In this document: in pieces, positions 27,842-36,814 of the stretch
How the letters are laid out: the number at the start of each line of letters is the position of its first letter
Numbering within the stretch: position 1 is the first letter of the stretch
Origin: Stentor roeselii
Taxonomy: Eukaryota > Ciliophora > Heterotrichea > Heterotrichida > Stentoridae
Reading direction: 5' to 3'
DNA: 64,000 nt
Assembly (NCBI GenBank): GCA_006503475.1
Contig: RSEH01000017.1
Location: forward strand, 1 to 64,000
Translations under genes and position numbers: made by a program
The notes under the pieces: generated by a model
What the model saw: only the letters and a program-made list of their open reading frames with translations
The model's database searches: none
What the model was told of the DNA's origin: nothing

Positions 27842-28987
27842 CTAAAACAATGGATAAATCTGGTGCCTTTTAATGGACATCTTGTAGTTCACCTCTCCTT
27901 TCAGCCTTAGGACTTTATTGTAAAGAGGACCTAGGCTGGGTATGGAGACATTCGTTTTAAGCACTTGTGGCTTTGTGAGTTTCTCGAAAATACTTAAAGA
28001 TTCAAATTTTTCAGTTCTTTCTTTTGCTTTTGTGATTTCTGCTGTGATGCATTTCAGGTTTTCATTGATTTCTGCACCGATTTCTTTTACTTCTTTACAG
28101 TTTTCAATACTTTCTAACTGGTTTAAGCATTCCTGACTTCCTGTGATGACATTTTGCATCATTTTACTTTCAGCACTTTTAAACCCTTTCAAATGGCAAC
28201 TTTTCAGTCCTTCAATATTCCGATTTAAGATATCTAAAGACTCCATAGTCCTTTGCCAAGTATTCTGAAGAGCGACAAGTTGATCTTCTTCATTTTTTAG
28301 TTCTTCTCTTCTCTTTTCCGCGATTTCCGCAACAAGAGGGTCATTCAAGTCAAGAACTTTATGTTCTTGGTGTTCAATAACGCATGCCCCACACAAGACT
28401 TGCATTTCATCAAAGCAAAATCCAACAATTTCCAGTCGATGAAGCTGACAAATCGCGTCTTCTGCCTTGGGTTGTGAGAACTCTAATAAAGCAGAGTTAA
28501 CAGGAAGTCTCCAGATTTCTGTTGGGTTATTTTTCCTGCAAACTGGGCATTTTACTAAAGAAGAGGCTTTTATAATCCGTTTCAAGCAAGCAAGACAAAC
28601 TGTATGTCCGCACTTTGGAAGAATCAAAGGTTTCGCCTTGTTAGAGTCGAAAGACTCGAAGCAGACTGGGCAGACAATAGAAGAAACTTGAGTCACTTCT
28701 TCACGAATCATGGAAAAATCAGGAGTTTCTCGACCTGACTCACTTGAAAGACTTGACGAGTAAGAACTTTCATTGTTCGAGTAGATGTCCTCCGCACGGT
28801 ACAAGGCGAGAGAGTCTCTGAAATTTCCTGGTTCCATGATTCTTTCATTGGTTTCCACGTAAAGACGACAACTGTTTATGTGGTAAGACATTTCGAAGGA
28901 TGTAAGACTTTGGTAACAATAAGGACATACTGCGTTTTCATCACTTGAAGAGTTCCCGAAGGACTCTTCGGATGTAAAAGAATCCAT
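27842..28987 (-). CDS. RING and B-box (TRIM-like) protein, 381 aa
   Basis: A likely E3 ubiquitin ligase. An N-terminal zinc knuckle (CPYCYQSL...H...C, about 19-38) is followed by a RING finger: CPVCFESFD...CGHTVCLACL...CPVC (about 103-150). Then comes a B-box (CQLHRLEIVGFC...C...H..H, about 182-216) and a coiled coil (about 225-330). This is the RING-B-box-coiled-coil order of TRIM proteins; no C-terminal SPRY is present. I chose the methionine at 28987. An upstream in-frame ATG would run through the divergent RCC1 gene's start, and the conserved zinc knuckle begins soon after 28987. Start codons of the two genes are 39 nt apart. Confidence 0.85.
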   Translation of the reverse strand: MDSFTSEESFGNSSSDENAVCPYCYQSLTSFEMSYHINSCRLYVETNERIMEPGNFRDSLALYRAEDIYSNNESSYSSSLSSESGRETPDFSMIREEVTQVSSIVCPVCFESFDSNKAKPLILPKCGHTVCLACLKRIIKASSLVKCPVCRKNNPTEIWRLPVNSALLEFSQPKAEDAICQLHRLEIVGFCFDEMQVLCGACVIEHQEHKVLDLNDPLVAEIAEKRREELKNEEDQLVALQNTWQRTMESLDILNRNIEGLKSCHLKGFKSAESKMMQNVITGSQECLNQLESIENCKEVKEIGAEINENLKCITAEITKAKERTEKFESLSIFEKLTKPQVLKTNVSIPSLGPLYNKVLRLKGEVNYKMSIKRHQIYPLF

Positions 28988-29026
28988 TTTTTTTAGAGTT
29001 TTTTCAAAAAATAACGAAATATTTAA
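28988..29026. promoter_or_regulatory. 39-nt divergent spacer between RING/B-box and RCC1 genes
   Basis: All intergenic sequence available for two divergent promoters. It is T-rich on one side and A-rich on the other, with TATTTAA directly before the plus-strand ATG. That TTTAA-ATG arrangement recurs before other starts in the window. Promoter function is inferred from position only. Confidence 0.45.
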
Positions 29027-31933
29027 ATGGAAGAATTCACGCAGGTCTTTGTCTGGGGAAACGACTCTCAGGGTCAGTTGGGACTTGGCTCGAAGTCGAA
29101 TAGAGAAGTGGTATTGGAACCGAAAATGTGCAGCTTTAATATTTTGATTAGGGATATCAGCTGTGGAGAGGAACACTCGGCTTTCATTTCGCAAAGTGGA
29201 TATGTTTATACGGTCGGGTCTAATGCGGATGGACGACTCGGGATTGGCACTAAGTCTGTCACTCATTCGAATTCACCTTGTCTTGTTGAGGATCTTGCAA
29301 GATTTAAGGTTGTTAAAATTTCGACTGGAAATGCTCATACTGTTGCGATTACTGAGATTGGGGTGGCTTATGCCTGGGGTAACGGCGAGTCAGGTGCATT
29401 AGGTACTGGAAGTCAAGACCATCACTGGTCCCCCACCGCAGTTAATCTCCCTCACAAGGCCTTAGACGTATCATGCGGTTCAAGACACACGGGTTTCGTA
29501 GTGGACCGTAGCCTAAAGCACAATCTATTCATGTGCGGTGCTGGAGAATCAGGTCAACTAGGAACAGGAGGACGTGAAAAGTCTTTAAATCCAACAAGTG
29601 TCTTAATCGAAGACTCAGTGATTCAAGTTGCTTGCGGGACCTTCCAAACAGCAGCCTTGACATCAAACGGGAAAGTATTCATGACAGGAGGCAACAATCA
29701 AGGCCAGCTAGGCATCGGCAACAAGAAGTCCCGTTCGTGCTTCGAAAAAGTAGACGCAATCGACTCACTCTGTGTCACAAAAGTCTTCTGCAGCAACTTC
29801 ACCGCCGCCCTGACTGACCGCGGCGGGGTCTACGTCTGGGGCACGGGCACCTGGGGCGAATGCCTTGTTCCTCATAAGATCAGCGCAGGGACTCAGTTCA
29901 AACAAGTCAGTCTTGGAACTGCCTTCGCACTTTTACTTGATGTTCATGGAAACCCTTTTTCTTTTGGAAACCTTTTTGAAGAGTCTTCAGCCGACGCTCC
30001 GCGGAGCCAACCTTGTGTTGTTCAAGCTTTACAAGGAAAAAATGTTGTTAAAGTCGCTTGTGGGAATAACTTTGCTATCGCTTTAGGACCTGATTGTATT
30101 GGATCTAAACAAGTTTTAAGGGATAGCAGGACGAGAGTTAACCATTCTAAAGAAATTGTTAATAAAAGTTTCGAGGACCTTAAAAATATTCATAATAAAA
30201 GCTTGCAAAACTTTAGAGCGGAAAGAACGAAAAATTTGAAACTTATTGAAAATCTTGAAGTTAATGTGAAGAAGTTTAAACTTGATGTTAAGAAAATCGA
30301 TAGGGATAGACTGCAAATGGAAAAGGAAAATCAGGAACTCGCTAGAATGGTTGAAGATTTGCAAGGCGAAAATCTTGAAATTACTCAAAAACTCACGATT
30401 TATAAAGAAAAAATCAGAAGTTTAAATAAAAGTCTTGAAGATGCTCAAAAAACTGTCTTAAGCGAAGCAAAAAAAGCAGAAGTTCAAAGTTTCAATGTTC
30501 AGAAAAATTTGAAAGACTTGGTCAACGTCGAGGTTTTAAAAAATCAGAAACTTTCAGAAGAAGTTGAAAGTTTAAAAGAAAATGCCAGAAAAAAAGAAAT
30601 CGCTCAAAAACAACTGATAAAAAATCACCAGGAAATCATTGAAAGTTTCAAGGAAAGTCTTGAAAAAGCTGAAAATGAGAAGAAAAAAATCTTAAGTGAA
30701 TTGGAAAGTTCTTTACTTGAACTGCAAAATTTGAAAGTATTAAGGAAAGAAAGTAAAAAAAAAGAAAATGACTTGATGACTGTTCAAATAACTGAGCAGA
30801 AAAGGTCATTGGAAGTCATGCAAAATGAAATTATTTTAGTGAAAAACGACTTTCATATGAAAACTCATGAGTTTTCAATGGAAAAGAATAAACTTCAAAG
30901 AGACATCGAAAACCTGACTAATGAAAACATTGAAAAAAATACAGAAGTGAATCGATATTTAAGAGAAAATCAGAACCTGCGAGCTGAAAACGATTTAATC
31001 AATCAAAAAATCCTCAGTCTTCAAAACTCAGTAAAAGAAAATCTGCTCCTAACAGAAGAACTTTCAAAAAAATCCCAAACAATTCTCGACCTTCAATCAA
31101 AACTCGAAACATCCTGCTCAAAATCGAGTTCCCTGCAACGAGAAAACCTTCTTCTTTCACAAGAAATATCAGTTCTACAAAAAGAGCTGAGTGATGTATC
31201 AACCACGCATTCAGACCTGTTTAAAACCAACCAAATTCTTCTCCAAAAGACAGAAACAACTCTTCAAGACCAGTCAAAAATCGAGAATCTTGAATCACTT
31301 CTAAAAACATTAGAACTCTCTAAACAAGACCTTGAAAAAAGCCATCAATCCGAACTTTTCTCTTTAAAACAGTCCTTCCAACAAGACCTTCAACAAAAAA
31401 TCACTCAAATCCAAGACCTGGAGTTAAAACTTTCAAAGCAAGTAAACGACTCACAAGTCTTAAAACAAACCATTCAAGACCTAAAGCAAGAACTTGATGA
31501 AGGAAAAGAAAACAAAGGTCATTTATCAATAAAATGTGAAAGATTGATAAAAGAAAATCGTGACCTTCGAGCCCAAATCTCTGAAAGTGAAGGAAAAAAC
31601 CGTGAAATTTTCATGAATCTCGAAAAAGACCTGGCGGCGAAGGCGAAGAACTACAAGGAAAGAACTATGAACTTATTATCTGGACCTCGAAGTTCTACTC
31701 AGCTGGTGAATCCTTTGGTTTCTTGTGAAAATGGCAGAAGGCCTCGATCACCTTTTGTCCCTTCTGAGTCTGAAGAAGGAAATGTCTCTGCCTCTTTACT
31801 TACTGCTTTGGATAAGTCTCCGAGAGGGTCAAGGTCCACGACTCCTACTCAAGAGTCGGTCAAAGCGAGGATCAGTGCCTTGCTGAGAGATAAGACTCAA
31901 ATAGAAAGTGAACTCAATAAATGTGAGTATTAA
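29027..31933 (+). CDS. RCC1-repeat protein with long C-terminal coiled coil, 968 aa
   Basis: Residues 5-355 form an RCC1-type seven-bladed propeller. Typical blades read VFVWGNDSQGQLGLG, YTVGSNADGRLGIG, AYAWGNGESGALGTG, FMCGAGESGQLGTGG, FMTGGNNQGQLGIG and VYVWGTGTWGE. Residues about 380-880 are continuous coiled coil. The tail (about 885-968) is Ser/Arg-rich with SPRGSRSTTPT. RCC1 propellers act as Ran GEFs or as scaffolds; fusion to a long coil argues for a scaffold or cytoskeletal role here. It ends 11 nt from a convergent small gene. The coding strand shows C/A-rich blocks at about 29400-29850 and 30960-31600 between G/T-richer blocks. Confidence 0.92.
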   Translation: MEEFTQVFVWGNDSQGQLGLGSKSNREVVLEPKMCSFNILIRDISCGEEHSAFISQSGYVYTVGSNADGRLGIGTKSVTHSNSPCLVEDLARFKVVKISTGNAHTVAITEIGVAYAWGNGESGALGTGSQDHHWSPTAVNLPHKALDVSCGSRHTGFVVDRSLKHNLFMCGAGESGQLGTGGREKSLNPTSVLIEDSVIQVACGTFQTAALTSNGKVFMTGGNNQGQLGIGNKKSRSCFEKVDAIDSLCVTKVFCSNFTAALTDRGGVYVWGTGTWGECLVPHKISAGTQFKQVSLGTAFALLLDVHGNPFSFGNLFEESSADAPRSQPCVVQALQGKNVVKVACGNNFAIALGPDCIGSKQVLRDSRTRVNHSKEIVNKSFEDLKNIHNKSLQNFRAERTKNLKLIENLEVNVKKFKLDVKKIDRDRLQMEKENQELARMVEDLQGENLEITQKLTIYKEKIRSLNKSLEDAQKTVLSEAKKAEVQSFNVQKNLKDLVNVEVLKNQKLSEEVESLKENARKKEIAQKQLIKNHQEIIESFKESLEKAENEKKKILSELESSLLELQNLKVLRKESKKKENDLMTVQITEQKRSLEVMQNEIILVKNDFHMKTHEFSMEKNKLQRDIENLTNENIEKNTEVNRYLRENQNLRAENDLINQKILSLQNSVKENLLLTEELSKKSQTILDLQSKLETSCSKSSSLQRENLLLSQEISVLQKELSDVSTTHSDLFKTNQILLQKTETTLQDQSKIENLESLLKTLELSKQDLEKSHQSELFSLKQSFQQDLQQKITQIQDLELKLSKQVNDSQVLKQTIQDLKQELDEGKENKGHLSIKCERLIKENRDLRAQISESEGKNREIFMNLEKDLAAKAKNYKERTMNLLSGPRSSTQLVNPLVSCENGRRPRSPFVPSESEEGNVSASLLTALDKSPRGSRSTTPTQESVKARISALLRDKTQIESELNKCEY

Positions 31934-31944
31934 TGTAAATAATC

Positions 31945-32235
31945 TTAAGGGTTTAAATCACTTTTTGAAAGGTCTTTAAAGTCTTTTCGATACTGCTCCA
32001 TGAGTTGTTCTCGGTTTTCTTTCCAGTTCTTTTTAAACTTTGACATTTCTTCAAGAAGCTCTTTTTTTTCTTGTTCTGGAAGATTACCTAATACTCTGCT
32101 GTTGGCTAGTAGAGTGTTTTTTACGTCTTGGTTTGTTGATGCAATGGTAGTCACCCCACCGATTACAACAACCATTGAGATAAAGAGAGTTGTGAAGAAG
32201 CTGCGGATACTAGGCTTGAAAAAGTAGTCTTTCAT
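31945..32235 (-). CDS. Small single-pass membrane protein, 96 aa
   Basis: A short basic N-terminus (MKDYFFKPSIRSFF) leads into one hydrophobic helix (about 15-33, TLFISMVVVIGGVTTIA). A charged helical tail follows, rich in Lys/Glu (EQEKKELLEEMSKFKKNWKE). It resembles small inner-membrane or assembly-factor proteins of mitochondria in layout, but no family is identified. It converges with the RCC1 gene, 11 nt between stops. Confidence 0.6.
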   Translation of the reverse strand: MKDYFFKPSIRSFFTTLFISMVVVIGGVTTIASTNQDVKNTLLANSRVLGNLPEQEKKELLEEMSKFKKNWKENREQLMEQYRKDFKDLSKSDLNP

Positions 32236-32273
32236 ATTTGTAATGTAAGGTTGAGGTGTTGATGGCAGGGTGT

Positions 32274-32602
32274 TAGGGTGTTAAGGTGTTAAATATTTCA
32301 ATCTTGAACTACTATTTCTTTGATAACTCAAAACGATCTGTTGCTCTTCAACGGAAGACTAATCCAAAATTGTCAAGTGTCTCGATATATGAAAATACCT
32401 TAAACTTCAAATAGAAACATAAATTAATATAAAGTTTTAGGGTGTTAAGGTGTTAAATAATTTACTCTTAAACTTCTATTCCATTGATGACCCTACACGA
32501 TCATTCGCTTATCAACGGAAGCCTAATCCAAAATGGTCAAGTATCTCGATATATGAAAATACCTCAAACTTCAAATAGAAACATTAAATTAATGTAAAAT
32601 TC
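32274..32602. repeat. Tandem duplication, two units of about 164 bp
   Basis: Unit 1 is about 32274-32437 and unit 2 about 32438-32602. Both begin TAGGGTGTTAAGGTGTTAAAT and share TCAACGGAAG.CTAATCCAAAAT, TCTCGATATATGAAAATACC and AAACTTCAAATAGAAACAT. Scattered point differences and a small indel show they are not freshly duplicated. Each unit starts with a short GGTGTTA(A/G) iteration. The pair sits between a small minus-strand gene and the 489-aa gene, so it could carry duplicated promoter elements. The sequence just before (32236-32273) also has GGTGTT iterations. Confidence 0.88.
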
Positions 32603-32658
32603 AGTCCATTCACTCTACTTCTCGAACATATTATTTCATTCTCTTTATATAATAAACA

Positions 32659-34128
32659 ATGAGCAGCAAGCGTTCAAAGCTAGGCATGAACTTTTCTCCT
32701 TCAACCCCTTCGCTTTTCACACAAATCGACCACCAACTTCCCCTGTCAGCATCTTCCAAAGCTTCAAGACAAGACCATCAAGACGTTGATTCAATCTTGA
32801 TTTATCTGGAAAGTTTAAGCGCCTGGCTCAACGGGTACTTTTTCAGTCGACTTTCTTTGGACAACTCGCAGCTTCCTCTTCCTCCAAGACTAGACAATCA
32901 AGATTTACTTGATGTTTGCAACTCTTTAAGACTTTCTATTGCGAATGTCCGCGAAAAAGCTATTAAAAATTTGCAAAACCAAGAAAAACTTAAAGAAATC
33001 CCTGAAAAAGTTAAAGCTAGTCCGCAGTTCAGGTCGAAAACATCAAGAACGGAAGTTGAAGATAGGAAAATTAATTGCTTGATTGATAGTGCTTTGAAAG
33101 ATGCGAATAAAAGAGGGTTTTCTGCTTCTTTGAAAAAGACGAATCTTGTGGAGAAAGTTGAGGAACTTTGTAATTGCTTGCAGTCTGCTGTTAATGAAAG
33201 CATTGCGCATAAGATGAGGTTGAATGACTTGGAAGGGCAACCGGATTTTAATAAGACTAGGAGGACTGAAGAGTTCACGAATTTAAATAGGTCTAAATCG
33301 GACCAGGAATCAAGTATGGCTCAAGTCATCTACCCTTTAGTCTCTCGTGTCAACTCTTTACAAGAAAAGAAACAATTTTACTCTCTCCTCTTCCGGCACT
33401 ACGAGCGCTTCATAAAACACGAAGAAGAAGAAATCCGGAAATTACTTGAAACGAGTAAAAACAAATCAAAAAAACGACTGTCATTTAAATCTTCAGCTCT
33501 TTGTGTATTCGCCGCTGTTTGTATCCGAAAACTTCCTCTGGGAGAAGAAAAAGTGACTTTAAAAGGTCTAAAGGTGAAGCTAGTTGACTTTTCCTTAGTT
33601 CCAAACAAAACCCTAACAATGAAGTCACTTCCAGCAGTGGTTGGAGCGATTCACAAGGCAGTAGGAGGGTCTTTTAAACAAAGAGGAACTTTGAATTCAT
33701 TGATTTCTGCTTCAATCTCAACATTTCAGAAGTTTATGAATGATGTTAGAACTATTTTAGCGATTTTACTCAAAAATAACGCTGAACAAAAGGAAGTCGT
33801 TCAGAGTCTCACTGCGAATATCAAGGACCTTGAAGAGGAGAGAGATGAACTTGAAGGTGCTTTGACTAGAACTGTTGAATATACTAAGAATTTAGAAGAG
33901 GAAATCATGGAATATACTGAAAATCCTGAAGTTTTAAGACAAATTGCTGAAGATACTGAAATGAGCTTGGAACTTGAGTCGCATAAAAAGGCACTTAAAG
34001 GACTTACTTCACAGTATAATCAACTTGAACACAGAATGGATAATTTGAATAGGGAGTATGAAGAACTTAAAAAGGAATTTGATGTTAAGTGTAGAAGGAT
34101 TCAGGAACTTGAAGGGAAAAGGAATTGA
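32659..34128 (+). CDS. Unknown coiled-coil protein, 489 aa
   Basis: The N-terminus (1-60) is Ser/Pro-rich. A helical region at about 45-110 includes LIYLESLSAWLNGYFF. A middle part is predicted helical, and the C-terminal third (about 375-489) is a strong coiled coil (KDLEEERDELEGALTRTVEY). No named domain is recognised. The stop is TGA. The coding strand alternates: C-rich near 32700-32890, G-rich near 33050-33300, C-rich near 33310-33540, then G-rich to the end. The 164-bp tandem duplication lies directly upstream. Confidence 0.75.
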   Translation: MSSKRSKLGMNFSPSTPSLFTQIDHQLPLSASSKASRQDHQDVDSILIYLESLSAWLNGYFFSRLSLDNSQLPLPPRLDNQDLLDVCNSLRLSIANVREKAIKNLQNQEKLKEIPEKVKASPQFRSKTSRTEVEDRKINCLIDSALKDANKRGFSASLKKTNLVEKVEELCNCLQSAVNESIAHKMRLNDLEGQPDFNKTRRTEEFTNLNRSKSDQESSMAQVIYPLVSRVNSLQEKKQFYSLLFRHYERFIKHEEEEIRKLLETSKNKSKKRLSFKSSALCVFAAVCIRKLPLGEEKVTLKGLKVKLVDFSLVPNKTLTMKSLPAVVGAIHKAVGGSFKQRGTLNSLISASISTFQKFMNDVRTILAILLKNNAEQKEVVQSLTANIKDLEEERDELEGALTRTVEYTKNLEEEIMEYTENPEVLRQIAEDTEMSLELESHKKALKGLTSQYNQLEHRMDNLNREYEELKKEFDVKCRRIQELEGKRN

Positions 34129-34890
34129 AATTAAGGACTTAAATAATGGATTTTTGAAGTTTATTAGGATTTGGTTGTTTTGTTTTTAATGGTTAATGAA
34201 TTTAATGATTTTCTAAGAAATTTGAAAATAATGAGACAATTGTATAGATATTATGATATGATAAGTCAGAGACTATTATTTCTCGTCAAATTTTGTATTT
34301 GATAAGTAAGACATAATAAGAATAATATCTCCCATTAGATTATTCAGCTTTCTGTTAACCAAATAATTCTTTCTACTAAAATATTTCTCTCATATCAAAA
34401 CTATTATTAATTTGGGTTTTTTAGGTGATTGTGGCTCAACTGTTTATAGTGATACTGTGATGTTACTTGCTCCTTATATTTAGATAATATACTCGATGTT
34501 CGACCTTGAAAATGATGAAATAAATCTTCTTAAATACAGATCTCTAAGTAATAGTAAAAATTCTTCGATATCTATAGTTAGAAGTAACCTTTTACTTACT
34601 TCAACTTTTTTAATTTGGTTAGTCTAATATTGTTGAATTTATCAAAAAGAATCCTTATCCCAAATATTCTCTTAAATTAAATCTAAATCAAAAATCCTAA
34701 TAAACTCATTAAATTTCCACGCAAGGCAACTACATCAAATAAATCTTTACAGAACCATCAAACCTTATATCAATAAAAAACCAAAGAAAACCTACCTAAA
34801 CTTCCCAAAACTCCATAATAAACCCTAAACTCCACCAAAAAATGATGAAAAGGCTGAAATGATCATGAAGTTTAAAGCCGAATCTGATAA
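34129..34890. other. Convergent spacer, no gene seen
   Basis: 760 nt between two convergent genes. AT-rich with no coding frame. From about 34660 onward the plus strand becomes C/A-rich, continuing the composition of the 3' end of the AAA ATPase gene. Confidence 0.45.
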
Positions 34891-36807
34891 TTAACTATTC
34901 CCCACTTTAAAATTTTCAAACCCTTTCAAAACCTCATCAGTAATCCTAGGTCTAACAGCAAGTAAAGCTTTCTGAAACTGATCAACCCTAACAACACTAG
35001 CCATAATATCTTCACTAAGTGCAAAAATCGCAGCTTCTCTAGGTACAAGTGTGACCTCAGCTCCAGAAAACCTTTCCATCATCCTCGCAATCTCTTCCAA
35101 GTTCACATCCTGATGAAGTGGCATATTTCTAGAAGCAATTCTTAAAATACAAACTCTTGCCTGAAGGTCAGGAGGTGGAATATAAATAAGTCTATCAAAC
35201 CTACCAGGTCTAACCAGTGCTTTATCAATAATATCAGGACGATTAGTAGCAGCCATGACAGTGACATCAGCAAGAGTTTCAATCCCATCCATTTCATTAA
35301 GTAACGTGCACAAGACCCTTTCATTGACATTCGAGTCGTTTCCAGTCCTCTGAGCTCCAATGGCGTCAAGTTCATCAATGAACACGACACTAGGAGCACA
35401 AGTCCTGGCCTTTCTAAAAATTTCTCTTATGGACTTCTCAGTATCCCCGACATATTTAGAAAAAAGTTCAGGTCCTTTAATCGCGATGAAGTTCAACTGA
35501 GACTCAGTCGCCACTGCCTTGGCCATCATGGTCTTGCTGCACCCTGGAGGTCCATAAAGCAAAACTCCTTTCGGCGGTTTGATTGAAAGTCTTTTAAAAG
35601 CTTCTGGATGCTTCAAAGGCCATTCAACTGCCTGCTTGATTTGAAGCTTGACCTGTTCATACCCTCCGATATCAGTCCAAAGTACTTTCGGAACTTCAAT
35701 AATCAAGTCCTTCATCGCACTTGGTGCCATTTCATTAACAGTAGAAAAAAAATCCGAGTTTAAAAACTGAATTTCTCTTCCTTCTGCCCTTTTAATCGCT
35801 TTCATGGCGGACTCACGATAAAGAGCAGCTAAATCAGCTCCAACAAATCCATGAGTCTTATCAGCGACTTCATTTAAAAGTCCTTCGTCGACTTTGACCT
35901 TCGACCTGCTGCAGACAAGTTTTAAAATTTCAAGTCTTGCAAGTCGACTAGGCACAGGAAGTTCGATTTCCTTGTCAAAGCGTCCTGGCCTGCGAAGGGC
36001 CGGGTCAAGTGAGTTGGGCCTGTTCGTGGTTGCCAAGACGAGCACCCTTGAGTTGACTTCTAAAGAGTCCATCTCCGTTAAAAAGCTGCTCACAATACGC
36101 TTCAGGTACTCTTCGGCACCTGACTCGCGACTTGGACAAAGAGTGTCAATTTCATCGATGAAGATAATGCAAGGAGCGGTTTCTTTCGCTTGTGTGAAAA
36201 TGTTGTGGATGTTGTTTTCAGTCTCGCCGACAAATTTACTTATCAGGTTTGATTGAATTGGAAGGAAATTCACGTGAAGGGAACTGCTTAAAGACTTGCA
36301 GAGAAGAGTTTTTCCTGTTCCTCCTGCACCGTGAACAAGGATTCCTCTTGGAGGTTGAATGTTTAACTCGGTGTAAATGTTTGGAGCTGTTAAGGTCATT
36401 GATGCGAATTCTTTTATTTGGGAAAGTTGCTGGTCGAGACCTGCTATTTGGATTTCAAAGGGCTCTGAAGGGTCTGAAATTTTTGGAATTTCTGAAGATT
36501 TGAAGAGAAATTTCGTGTTTTTAGAAATCAGGAAAGGTTTTTGATCTGTGATTGAAAGGGTTTCTAATGATTTTTCTAATGGAAGAGATAACTTGAAATT
36601 TTGAAGTCTTCCGTAAATCGAGATCTGGAAGACTTGTCCTGGCAGGAAAGACTTGCCCAGGAGTTCTTGTGACAAGTAACAGGAAAACAAAGAGCTGCTC
36701 AGCTGATTATTATTTACAGTGGAAAGTCTTTCAGAAAGTGATTCTGGTTCAACTTCAACAATATCTGCCTCTCCTTGGAATTCACTGACTTGCTTTTTCT
36801 TTGACAT
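34891..36807 (-). CDS. AFG2: Afg2/Drg1/SPATA5-type double AAA ATPase, 638 aa
   Basis: A type II AAA+ ATPase; in yeast and animals Afg2/SPATA5 strips shuttling factors from pre-60S ribosomal particles in the cytosol. D1 has Walker A GAGGTGKT (about 158-165) and Walker B IIFIDEID (about 211-218). D2 has GPPGCSKTM (about 414-422), VVFIDELDAIG (about 471-481) and arginine-finger-type RPGRFDR. The C-S-K in the D2 Walker A is a mark of the Afg2/SPATA5 branch rather than Cdc48, and IKGPELFSKYVG and SGAEVTLVPREAA also fit. The N-terminal domain is only about 120 residues, shorter than in yeast or human. It starts 7 nt after the stop of the next gene on the same strand. Confidence 0.92.
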   Translation of the reverse strand: MSKKKQVSEFQGEADIVEVEPESLSERLSTVNNNQLSSSLFSCYLSQELLGKSFLPGQVFQISIYGRLQNFKLSLPLEKSLETLSITDQKPFLISKNTKFLFKSSEIPKISDPSEPFEIQIAGLDQQLSQIKEFASMTLTAPNIYTELNIQPPRGILVHGAGGTGKTLLCKSLSSSLHVNFLPIQSNLISKFVGETENNIHNIFTQAKETAPCIIFIDEIDTLCPSRESGAEEYLKRIVSSFLTEMDSLEVNSRVLVLATTNRPNSLDPALRRPGRFDKEIELPVPSRLARLEILKLVCSRSKVKVDEGLLNEVADKTHGFVGADLAALYRESAMKAIKRAEGREIQFLNSDFFSTVNEMAPSAMKDLIIEVPKVLWTDIGGYEQVKLQIKQAVEWPLKHPEAFKRLSIKPPKGVLLYGPPGCSKTMMAKAVATESQLNFIAIKGPELFSKYVGDTEKSIREIFRKARTCAPSVVFIDELDAIGAQRTGNDSNVNERVLCTLLNEMDGIETLADVTVMAATNRPDIIDKALVRPGRFDRLIYIPPPDLQARVCILRIASRNMPLHQDVNLEEIARMMERFSGAEVTLVPREAAIFALSEDIMASVVRVDQFQKALLAVRPRITDEVLKGFENFKVGNS

Positions 36808-36814
36808 ATATTAG

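Noticed and set aside
28988-29266. Upstream in-frame extension of the RING/B-box protein by 93 residues
   Set aside because: It lies antisense to the well-supported RCC1 propeller and shows no conserved features. The methionine at 28987 is a better start.
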